DNA of 8,136 bases from Thermoleophilaceae bacterium (GTDB lineage Bacteria > Actinomycetota > Thermoleophilia > Solirubrobacterales > Thermoleophilaceae), in the NCBI GenBank assembly GCA_013696425.1, contig JACCYP010000303.1:1-8136 (forward strand), in the 5' to 3' direction. Numbering within the stretch: position 1 is the first letter of the stretch; each line of letters starts with the position of its first letter. The notes under the pieces were generated by a model. It was given only the letters and a program-made list of their open reading frames with translations, had not been told where the DNA came from and made no database searches. A program made the translations under genes and the position numbers. Positions 1 through 6,225 of the stretch are shown piece after piece.

Positions 1-833
1 TCCACGCCCACTACGCGCTGCCCGCCGGCGGCGCCGCCCTCTCGTGGGCGCGCCGCCACGACGTGCCGCTCGTGGTGTCGGTGCACGGCGGCGACGTGCT
101 CGGCCCGGCGGTGGCGGATCCGGCAGCGCGGCAGCGGATCGGCTCCGTGCTGCGCTCGGCAGACGCCGTGATGTGCAACTCCCACCCCACCCTCGAGCGC
201 TCGGCCCTGCTCGCCGGCTCCGACGCGAACATGCGCGTCGTGCACCTCGGCGCCGACCCGCCGAAGCACCCGAAGCCGCGCCGCGAGGTGCCCACCGTGG
301 CCACACTCGGGCACCTGGTGGCCCGCAAGCGCCACGCCGACGTGCTGCGCGCGGTGCGTCTTGCGCGCGAGCGCGTGCCCGAGCTCGAATGGCTGGTGAT
401 CGGGGACGGGCCCGAGCGCGAGGCCCTCGAGGAGCTCGCGCGCCGGATCGGCGTGGCCGAGCACGTGACCTTCGCCGGCCAGCTCGAGCCCGAGGAGGCC
501 CTGGCCGAGCTCGCGTCCTGCCACCTGATGGCGCTCCCGAGTGTGGACGAGGCATTCGGCGTGGCCTACGTCGAGGCGCTCGCCTGCGGAGTGCCGGCGA
601 TCGGCGCGCTCGGTGAGGGCGGCCCGGAGGAGATCGCCGCGCTGTCGCGCTCGATGCTGCTCGTGCCCCCCGGCGACGCCGAGGCGCTCGCCAGCCTGAT
701 CGCGGACCTGCTCGAGTCGCGTGCCGAGGTGAGCGCGCTCGCCGCTCAGGCGCGCCGCGGCGCGGCCCGCCACTTCTCCTGGGAGGCCTGCGGCAAGGCC
801 ACGGTCGAGTGCTACCGCGAGGCGCTGGAGTAG
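1..833 (+). CDS. GT4-family glycosyltransferase, 5' end cut by window edge
   Basis: This is a GT-B fold glycosyltransferase of the GT4 type, expected to move a sugar from a nucleotide-sugar donor onto a growing glycan at the cytoplasmic membrane face. The reading frame is open from base 3, and its first residues read HAHYALPAGGAALSW, a typical GT4 N-domain stretch, so the gene begins upstream. The GTG at 63 is internal and not the real start. An HGGD loop lies at 84-95. The C-domain opens with a GHLVARKRH segment near 306-335, in the place of the usual G-R-L-x-x-x-K-G. An intact E-x7-E donor-binding motif (DEAFGVAYVEALACG) has its Glu codons at 549 and 573. The stop TAG at 831-833 touches the next start codon, so the two genes are probably co-transcribed and translationally coupled. 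Donor and acceptor sugars cannot be read from the sequence. Confidence 0.93.
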   Translation, partial: HAHYALPAGGAALSWARRHDVPLVVSVHGGDVLGPAVADPAARQRIGSVLRSADAVMCNSHPTLERSALLAGSDANMRVVHLGADPPKHPKPRREVPTVATLGHLVARKRHADVLRAVRLARERVPELEWLVIGDGPEREALEELARRIGVAEHVTFAGQLEPEEALAELASCHLMALPSVDEAFGVAYVEALACGVPAIGALGEGGPEEIAALSRSMLLVPPGDAEALASLIADLLESRAEVSALAAQARRGAARHFSWEACGKATVECYREALE

Positions 834-1832
834 GTGAAGCCGGTCGCGCTCGTGACCCCGCGGGTCACGCACTACCGGGAGGAGCCCTTTCGCCTGCTCG
901 ACGAGGCCGAGGGCGTCGAGGTGCTCGCCTGGGATGAGGACCGCGGGCCGAGCCAGCGCGAGGTGATCCGGCGGATCGGCCAGGGCCGCTACCGCGCGGT
1001 GATCTGCGGTCTCGGAGGGCGGCTCGTGCTCCCGGGCAGCTACCTCGCGGCGCGGCGGGCGAAGGTCCCCTGGATCCTCTGGGCCTCGATCTGGTCACAT
1101 CCGCGCACGGTCGCCCACGCGCTCTCCTACCCACCGACGGCCGCCCTCTACCGGGTCGCCGACGCGGTGGTCACCTACGGCCCGCACGTGAGCCGCTACG
1201 TGGAACGGCGGCGCACCAAGGGCAACGTGTTCGAGGCGCCCCAGGCCGTGGACCCCGCGTTCGCCGAGCACGTGAGCGCGGAGGAGCGCGAGGGCTTCAC
1301 CGCCCTGTTCGTCGGGCGCCTCGAGCGCGAAAAGGGCGTCGAGGTCCTCCAGGAGGCCTGGCGGGCGACCAAAGCACCCGGTGCCCGGCTGGTGTGGGCC
1401 GGCACCGGGCCGCTCACTCCGGAGGCCGGGACCGTGCTCGGGCCCGTGGCGCAGAACGAGCTTCCCGCGCTCTACGCTGCCGCCGACGTATTGGTCCTCC
1501 CCTCGATCCGAACGGCAACTTTCACGGAGCCATGGGGTTTGGTCTGTAACGAAGCGATGATGCAGGGAACTCCAGTAATAGCCAGCGATGCGGTGGGAGC
1601 CGCGGCCGGCGGACTAGTCAGGCACGAGCGGAACGGCCTTGTCGTTCCCGCCGGCGAACCCGCCGCCCTCTCCCACGCAATCTCCCTGCTCGCGTCGAAT
1701 CCGGCGCTCAGGACGCGTCTGGGCGAAAACGCCCGCGAGGACGTCCAGCCTTACAACTACGGTTCCTGGGTAGAAGGAATGAAACGTTCGCTCGAGGCGG
1801 TCGGCGCGGGCAGAGGGGATGCACGTTGCTAG
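834..1832 (+). CDS. GT4-family glycosyltransferase (short, 332 aa)
   Basis: A GT-B type glycosyltransferase at the short end for GT4. The GTG start at 834 follows the previous TAG without a gap; GGAG at 827-830 and GAGG at 819-822 are possible ribosome sites. The N-domain (about residues 1-140) begins MKPVALVTPRVTHYREEP and holds a Trp-rich WILWASIWSHP stretch near residues 80-90. The C-domain starts near FTALFVGRLEREKG (155-168). The E-x7-E motif is intact at Glu232 and Glu240 (TEPWGLVCNEAM), followed by GTPVIASDAVGAAAGG. This supports retaining-type sugar transfer from a nucleotide donor; which sugar is unknown. Codon usage is odd: from about residue 219 (base 1488) A/T-ending codons become common, unlike the first two thirds and the neighbouring genes, which suggests a recombinant C-domain. 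An 82-base gap follows. Confidence 0.92.
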   Translation: MKPVALVTPRVTHYREEPFRLLDEAEGVEVLAWDEDRGPSQREVIRRIGQGRYRAVICGLGGRLVLPGSYLAARRAKVPWILWASIWSHPRTVAHALSYPPTAALYRVADAVVTYGPHVSRYVERRRTKGNVFEAPQAVDPAFAEHVSAEEREGFTALFVGRLEREKGVEVLQEAWRATKAPGARLVWAGTGPLTPEAGTVLGPVAQNELPALYAAADVLVLPSIRTATFTEPWGLVCNEAMMQGTPVIASDAVGAAAGGLVRHERNGLVVPAGEPAALSHAISLLASNPALRTRLGENAREDVQPYNYGSWVEGMKRSLEAVGAGRGDARC

Positions 1833-1914
1833 CCTCACCCGCACGGACGTCGTCCCTGGCTCCCCGGCTCGTCCAGAAGTGCCCGTCGCTCCCGAACACT
1901 GGAATTGGATCTTC
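1833..1914. other. 82-bp gap between glycosyltransferase and small exported protein
   Basis: This is the largest gap in the window if the small protein starts at 1915. It contains a short GGAC-GTC-GTCC hairpin (1845-1855, 4-bp stem), too weak to call a terminator. No convincing -35/-10 pair is visible. GGAT at 1907-1910 is the only Shine-Dalgarno-like sequence before the ATG at 1915, and it is weak. The frame is open across the gap from an ATG at 1819, but the residues encoded there do not look like a signal peptide. Confidence 0.5.
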
Positions 1915-2523
1915 ATGCGTTCGCGCATCCTGACCCTGCTGACATCTGCCGCTCTGCTCGCGGCCCTGCCTGCTGCGGCGCTCGCCGCGGCCAGTGACGT
2001 GCATCGCGATTGCGCCGACAACGGCAGGCTCGACAAGAAGCACTCCTCCTCCGACCTGAAGAAGGCGAAGTCCTCGCTGCCGAGCGACCTCGACGAGTAC
2101 ACCGACTGCCGCGCGGCCATCAACAAGGGTCTCTCCGCAACGGCGTCCACGAGCTCCAACGACGGCTCGGAGTCCGGCGGTGGCTCGGGCGGTTCCGGCG
2201 GTTCCGGGACCGCGGACAAGATCGCATCCGCCACGGGTTCCGGCGGCAGCGGTGGTTCCGGCGCCTTGGGCACGGACTCGAGCGCCAAGGGCACCACCAG
2301 CGACTCCGGCTCGACTCTCAAGCCCAAGGCGGTCGTCGCCGGGCGGACGGTCGAGCCCGGCAAGAACGGACTTTTCAAGGCTTCCAACGCCACCAACGAG
2401 CTCCCGCTCCCCATCCTGCTGGCGCTCATCGGCGTCGCGCTGCTCACCGCGGCCGGCGGCTTACTGGTGATGAAGCGCCGTGGCATCGCGCCCAATGCCG
2501 CGCTCCGCTTCCTACGCCGCTAG
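1915..2523 (+). CDS. Small secreted, membrane-anchored Gly/Ser-rich protein (unknown function)
   Basis: A 202-residue protein of unknown function with a clear export layout. Residues 1-25 form a signal peptide (MRSR, then a hydrophobic run to PAAALAAA; likely cleavage near residue 24-26). Residues 29-72 form a small, charged, probably helical domain with two cysteines (Cys33 in DCADNGRLDKK, Cys65 in DEYTDCRAAI), which could form a disulfide outside the cell. Residues 80-135 are a Gly/Ser-rich linker. Residues 164-186 are a transmembrane helix preceded by NELPLP and followed by KRR and a short basic tail. The start at 1915 is chosen because it places the signal peptide at the N-terminus; an upstream ATG at 1819 would put about 32 unrelated residues before it and has AGAGGGG abutting it. 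From memory, similar DCAD.G / EY.DCR proteins recur in Thermoleophilia. The 3' end overlaps the ligase-like gene. A surface-glycan accessory or acceptor role is inference only. Confidence 0.85.
   Translation: MRSRILTLLTSAALLAALPAAALAAASDVHRDCADNGRLDKKHSSSDLKKAKSSLPSDLDEYTDCRAAINKGLSATASTSSNDGSESGGGSGGSGGSGTADKIASATGSGGSGGSGALGTDSSAKGTTSDSGSTLKPKAVVAGRTVEPGKNGLFKASNATNELPLPILLALIGVALLTAAGGLLVMKRRGIAPNAALRFLRR
2173..2262 (+). repeat. Gly/Ser repeat tract inside the exported protein
   Basis: Two short runs of GGS-type repeats, at 2173-2208 (SGGGSGGSGGSG) and 2236-2262 (GSGGSGGSG), are separated by a short TADKIASAT stretch. At DNA level the units are variants of ggttccggc/ggctcgggc with synonymous changes, so this is a degenerate repeat, not a perfect tandem array. 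It should act as a flexible spacer holding the N-terminal cysteine domain away from the membrane. Confidence 0.8.
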
Positions 2524-4528
2524 CGCCGGACTCGCATTAGCGCTGGCCGCCGTCGCCTTCGCGGCGAAGGGCGGCAACACCCTGGAGCGGGCCACCTGGG
2601 TGGAGATGGTGCTGGTGATCGCCGGAGGTCTGATCGTCGGGTTCGCCGTGGTGTACAGCCGCGGCAACCGCCTCTACGGCGGCGCCACGCTGGCGCTGTT
2701 CGCGCTGCTGGCGGCGGTCACGGTGCTGTCGATCCTGTGGTCGATCCAGCCGGAGCTCTCGTGGATCGAGGCGAACCGCACGATCGCCTACCTGGCGGTG
2801 TTCGCCGCGGCGGTGGGCGCCGTGCGGCTGTTCCCGGGCGGATGGGACGCGGTCCTGCGGGGCGTCCTCGGAGCTGCGGCCATCGTGGTGGGCTACGCGC
2901 TGCTCTCGCGCATCTTCCCGGCCGCGCTCGCCGAGAGCGAGATCTACGCGCGCATAGGCGCCCCCTACGGCTACTGGAACGCCGTCGGGGCAACCGCCGC
3001 CCTCGGGCTGCCGCTGGCGCTCTGGCTCGGCGCCCGGCGCTCGGGCCACCCGCCCGCCAACGCGTTCGCCTACCCGCTGGTGGCCATGTTCCTGCTGGCC
3101 ATCTTCCTGTCCTACTCGCGCGGCTCGCTGGCGGCGGCGGGGATCGGTGCCGCGCTCTGGATCGGCTTCGTCCCGTTGCGCCTGCGAAGCATCACGGTGC
3201 TGGCGGTGGGCGCCGCGGGCGCCGCGCCGGTGCTTCTCTGGGCGCTGTCGAAGGACGCCTTCACCAAGGACCTCCAGCCGGTGGCGGTGCGCTCCGACGT
3301 CGCGGTCCCGTTCGGCATCCTCGTGGTGGCGATGCTGCTTGGCCTGCTCGCCCTCGGCGCGGTCATCGGCTTCGTGAACGCCCACCACAGTCCGGCGACC
3401 GACGTGCGCAAGCGGGCCGGCATCGCGACGATCGGTGTGGCGGCGGCCATCCCGCTGCTCCTGCTCACGTCCCTCGCCATCTCCGAGCGCGGCATCGGGG
3501 GGACGATCTCCGAGCGCGCGGAGCAGCTCACCAGCGAGAGCGCGAAGACTCCCGGCGGTCCCGGGCGCCTGACGGTCGCCTCCTCCTCGCGCGGGCGCTA
3601 CTGGCGCCAGGCCGGCCGCGTGTTCAAGGACCGCCCGGCGCTCGGCACGGGCGCCGGCACCTTCGGGCTCTCGCGCCTGCGCTACCGCAAGGACGCGCTG
3701 GTCTCGCGACACGCACACGGCTACGTCGTGCAGACGATGGCCGACATGGGGCTCGTGGGGCTGTTCGCCGTGCTGGCGCTCGGACTCGCCTGGCTCGTGG
3801 CCGCGGCGCGCACCGTCGGGGCCTGGCCGCGCGCCCGCGGTGAGCCCTGGACACCCGAGCGCATGGCCGTGGCCGCGCTCGCGCTGAGCGCGGTGGTCTT
3901 CGGCATCCACTCGGCGATCGACTGGACGTGGTTCGTGCCGGGACCCACGGCGATGGCGCTCGTGGGCGCGGGCTGGGTCGCGGGTCGCGGCCCCGTGGGC
4001 GGATGGATAACGCGCGATGCGCCGGCCTGCCTGCGCTGGCCGCTTCCGAAGCCCGACCCCGCGCGGCTGATGTTCGCCGGCGCGATCGGGCTGCTGGCCG
4101 TGGTCTGCGCGTGGGCGGTGTGGCAGCCCCTGCGCAGCGACCAGGCCGCCGACCGCGCCATCGACGCCATAGCGAGGAAGGACCTGAGGGCGGCGGCCGG
4201 GCACGCCCAGGCGGCGCGCGACATCAACCCGCTCTCGCCGCGCGCCCTGTGGGTGCGCTCCGAGGTCGAGGCGAACGCCGGCGACCCTGCCGCGGGCGTC
4301 AAGACGCTCGAGCGGGCGGTCGCCCGCTACCCGAATGACGCAGAGACCTGGCTGCGGCTGGCAGAGTTCCGGCTCGGCCGGCTCGGCTCGGTGCCCGGCG
4401 CGCTCGAAGCCGTGCGTGTGGTGCAATACCTCGACCCGAACTCGCCGGAGGCGGGCGGGCTGGCGGCCACCGCGGCGGCCCAGCTCTCACCGCCGCCGCC
4501 GGAGCCGGAGCCCACGCCCACCCCATGA
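2480..4528 (+). CDS. O-antigen ligase/polymerase-like membrane protein (Wzy_C type) with C-terminal TPR-like domain
   Basis: A 682-residue polytopic protein with about a dozen or more hydrophobic segments from residue 12 to 333 and from 421 to 548. It resembles the O-antigen ligase / Wzy_C family, which transfers or polymerises undecaprenyl-linked glycans outside the membrane. Family-like features are LSYSRGSLAAAGIG (210-223), a large extracytoplasmic loop (about 334-415) with RGRYWRQAGRVF and PALGTGAGTFGL, then RHAHGYVVQTMADMGLVGL (410-428), and IDWTWFVPG (480-488). After the last membrane segment, residues 553-660 form Ala-rich TPR-like helices (AARDINPLSPRAL, ERAVARYPNDAETWLRLAEF, VVQYLDPNSPEA), ending in a Pro-rich tail. 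The start is GTG 2480, with GAAG at 2472-2475; ATG 2495 (677 aa) is an alternative. Either start lies inside the preceding gene (44- or 29-bp overlap), implying translational coupling. Ligase and polymerase roles cannot be told apart from sequence. Confidence 0.9.
   Translation: MASRPMPRSASYAASAGLALALAAVAFAAKGGNTLERATWVEMVLVIAGGLIVGFAVVYSRGNRLYGGATLALFALLAAVTVLSILWSIQPELSWIEANRTIAYLAVFAAAVGAVRLFPGGWDAVLRGVLGAAAIVVGYALLSRIFPAALAESEIYARIGAPYGYWNAVGATAALGLPLALWLGARRSGHPPANAFAYPLVAMFLLAIFLSYSRGSLAAAGIGAALWIGFVPLRLRSITVLAVGAAGAAPVLLWALSKDAFTKDLQPVAVRSDVAVPFGILVVAMLLGLLALGAVIGFVNAHHSPATDVRKRAGIATIGVAAAIPLLLLTSLAISERGIGGTISERAEQLTSESAKTPGGPGRLTVASSSRGRYWRQAGRVFKDRPALGTGAGTFGLSRLRYRKDALVSRHAHGYVVQTMADMGLVGLFAVLALGLAWLVAAARTVGAWPRARGEPWTPERMAVAALALSAVVFGIHSAIDWTWFVPGPTAMALVGAGWVAGRGPVGGWITRDAPACLRWPLPKPDPARLMFAGAIGLLAVVCAWAVWQPLRSDQAADRAIDAIARKDLRAAAGHAQAARDINPLSPRALWVRSEVEANAGDPAAGVKTLERAVARYPNDAETWLRLAEFRLGRLGSVPGALEAVRVVQYLDPNSPEAGGLAATAAAQLSPPPPEPEPTPTP
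4525..4528 (+). other. ATGA stop/start overlap, ligase-like gene to hydrolase
   Basis: The TGA ending the ligase-like gene (4526-4528) overlaps the ATG starting the glycoside hydrolase (4525-4527). No good Shine-Dalgarno sequence precedes the ATG, since the upstream bases are a C-rich Pro/Thr-coding tract. Re-initiation by ribosomes finishing the ligase gene is therefore the likely mode of translation, which would tie hydrolase output to ligase output. Confidence 0.85.
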
Positions 4529-6225
4529 AACGAACACTCCTCACAGCAATGCTCGTCCTCGGCCTGCCGGCCGCGGGCGCGCACGCGGCGCCTCTCCAGC
4601 AGTCGATCCTCATGGACGACTCGGAGATCGTCTACCAGACCCCGGAGAACGTGGATACGACGTTTGCCCAGCTGAAGGCGCTCGGCGTCGACACGGTGCG
4701 TGTGAGCGTCTACTGGCGCCTCGTGGCCCCGGCCGCGGACACCACCACGAAGCCCGCCTTCGACGCCGCGGATCCCGCCGCGTACCCGGCCGAGAACTGG
4801 ACCCGCTACGACAACATCGTGACCCTCGCCCAGAAGCACGGCCTGAGGCCGTTCTTCTCGCTCACCTCGCCCGCGCCGCTCTGGGCCACGGGCCCGGCGC
4901 CGCGCGAGGACATCAAGAAGACCTTCGACCCGAGCGCCGCCGAGTTCCAGGCGTTCACGACCGCCGTCGGCAAGCGCTACGCGGGCGACTACCGGCTGCC
5001 GAGCACCCAGCCGACCGCGCCCCCGAAGCCGCTGATCGGCGAGGCGCCCCCTCCGCCCGCACCGGTACCGGGGAACATCCTCCCGCGCGTGGACATGTGG
5101 TCGTTCTGGAACGAGCCGAACCACCCGGGCTGGCTCACGCCCTCGTGGCTGCCCGACCCGCGCTCGAGCCACCGCCCACTCGTGATGGCGGCGGCGCGCA
5201 TCTACCGCGGCCTGGCCGACGCCGGCTGGGCCGGCCTCGCCGCCACGGGACACTCCTCAGACACGGTGCTCATGGGCGAGACGGCGCCGCGCGGCCTCGA
5301 GCAGCGCGCGCTCACCAGGCCGATCAAGCCGCTCGACTTCATCCGCGAGGTCTACTGCCTCGACCGCTCCTTCAAGCCGTTCAACGGCGGCGAGGCGCAG
5401 GTGCGCGGCTGCCCCGTCGACAGGGCAGGCCAGTCGCGCTTCAGCACCGAGCACCCCGGCCTGTTCGAGAACGCCGGCTGGGCCCACCACCCCTACGCGC
5501 TCGAGTCACCGCCCCTGCGCCCGGACCGCGTGAAGGACAACGTGACCATCGCCGACCTGCCGCGCATCACGAAGACGCTCGACCGCGCCTACGGGCGCTA
5601 CGGGAAGGCGAAGAAGCCGCCCATCTACCTCACCGAGTACGGCTACCAGACCAACCCGCCGGACCCGACCATCGGCGTGTCCTACAGCCGCCAGGCCGAC
5701 TACCTCGCCCAGGCCGAGCACGTCGCGTTCCGCAACGGCCGGATCGCCTCGACAGCCCAGTTCCTGCTGAAGGACGACGGGCCGCTGACGGAGTTCCCGG
5801 TGCGCGACCCGCGCTACTGGGGCACATTCCAGTCCGGCCTGTTGAACAACCAGGGCGCGAAGAAGAGCGCGTTCGAGGACTACCAGCGCACCGTCGACGT
5901 CCAGCCGCGGCGCCCCAAGCGTGGCTCGAAGCTGCGCATCTGGGGCGTGCTGCGCTCGGCGGCGAACGGTTCGGCGCTCGGCGTGAAGGTGCAGTTCTCA
6001 CGCACCGGCAAGAGCGGGTGGCGCACGGTGGGCCGCCCGGCGACGGTCACCAACCCGCGCGGCAACTTCAACATGTCCGTGAAGTTCACCCGCAACGGCT
6101 CCTACAGGCTGGTGTGGACCGACCCGGCCGCCGGCGCGCCGGTGGTCACGCGCGCCGTGGCCGTCAAGCGGGCGGCACCGAAGAAGAAGCGGTCGACGCG
6201 GAGGAAGGCGCCGGCGCGGCGATAG
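4525..6225 (+). CDS. Secreted TIM-barrel glycoside hydrolase (clan GH-A-like) with C-terminal beta domain
   Basis: A 566-residue exported protein. Residues 1-22 are a signal peptide (MKRTLLTAML ... GAHAA). Residues about 35-450 look like a clan GH-A (beta/alpha)8 glycosidase: LGVDTVRVSVYWRLVAP (53-69), HGLRPFFSLTSPAPLW (105-120), the acid/base motif FWNEPN with Glu197, AHHPY (320-324), and the nucleophile motif YLTEYGYQT with Glu371. Both catalytic glutamates are present, so the enzyme should be active and retaining. A Pro-rich insertion (about 160-186) precedes the NEP strand. Residues about 465-547 form a beta-sandwich-like domain (GSKLRIWGVLRSA, NGSYRLVWTD), and residues 548-566 are a polybasic tail. 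The exact GH family is uncertain; GH39- or GH5-like is possible. A role in trimming or releasing the locus polymer, as for PslG of Pseudomonas, is inference. The last 62 bp overlap the convergent glycosyltransferase gene. Confidence 0.9.
   Translation: MKRTLLTAMLVLGLPAAGAHAAPLQQSILMDDSEIVYQTPENVDTTFAQLKALGVDTVRVSVYWRLVAPAADTTTKPAFDAADPAAYPAENWTRYDNIVTLAQKHGLRPFFSLTSPAPLWATGPAPREDIKKTFDPSAAEFQAFTTAVGKRYAGDYRLPSTQPTAPPKPLIGEAPPPPAPVPGNILPRVDMWSFWNEPNHPGWLTPSWLPDPRSSHRPLVMAAARIYRGLADAGWAGLAATGHSSDTVLMGETAPRGLEQRALTRPIKPLDFIREVYCLDRSFKPFNGGEAQVRGCPVDRAGQSRFSTEHPGLFENAGWAHHPYALESPPLRPDRVKDNVTIADLPRITKTLDRAYGRYGKAKKPPIYLTEYGYQTNPPDPTIGVSYSRQADYLAQAEHVAFRNGRIASTAQFLLKDDGPLTEFPVRDPRYWGTFQSGLLNNQGAKKSAFEDYQRTVDVQPRRPKRGSKLRIWGVLRSAANGSALGVKVQFSRTGKSGWRTVGRPATVTNPRGNFNMSVKFTRNGSYRLVWTDPAAGAPVVTRAVAVKRAAPKKKRSTRRKAPARR
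6132..6157 (-). terminator. Possible GC hairpin just beyond the leftward glycosyltransferase stop
   Basis: An 8-bp perfect GC stem (6132-6139 with 6150-6157) has a 10-base loop. It begins 6 bases past the TGA (6164-6166) of the leftward glycosyltransferase, inside the hydrolase coding region. No T-tract follows on either strand, so this would at best be a U-less terminator. Stems of this size arise by chance in DNA this rich in GC, hence the low confidence. Confidence 0.22.
6164..6225. other. 62-bp convergent 3' overlap of hydrolase and glycosyltransferase genes
   Basis: The last about 20 codons of each gene are read from opposite strands of the same DNA. The rightward strand encodes a Lys/Arg-rich tail (KKKRSTRRKAPARR) and the leftward strand a Ser/Ala/Pro tail (PAPSSASTASSSVPPA). 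A 10-bp perfect palindrome, GCGCCGGCGC (6208-6217), lies within. There is no intergenic DNA for a standard terminator, so the transcripts must run into each other. Confidence 0.85.

Noticed and set aside
63..833. GTG at 63 as the true start of the first glycosyltransferase
   Set aside because: In-frame residues upstream (HAHYALPAGG) match the GT4 N-domain, so the gene starts before the window.
1845..1855. Hairpin GGAC-GTC-GTCC in the 82-bp gap as terminator
   Set aside because: The stem is only 4 bp, the loop 3 bases, and no T-run follows.
1819..1914. Earlier ATG (1819) as start of the small exported protein
   Set aside because: It would place 32 non-hydrophobic residues before the signal peptide and overlap the end of the previous gene. 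The purine-rich AGAGGGG abuts the ATG with no spacing.
2537..4426. Long minus-strand open frame (629 codons) opposite the ligase-like gene
   Set aside because: It is His/Arg/Gly/Ala-rich low-complexity sequence with no recognisable motif. Such frames arise opposite GC-rich coding DNA, and the plus-strand frame has clear membrane and family features.
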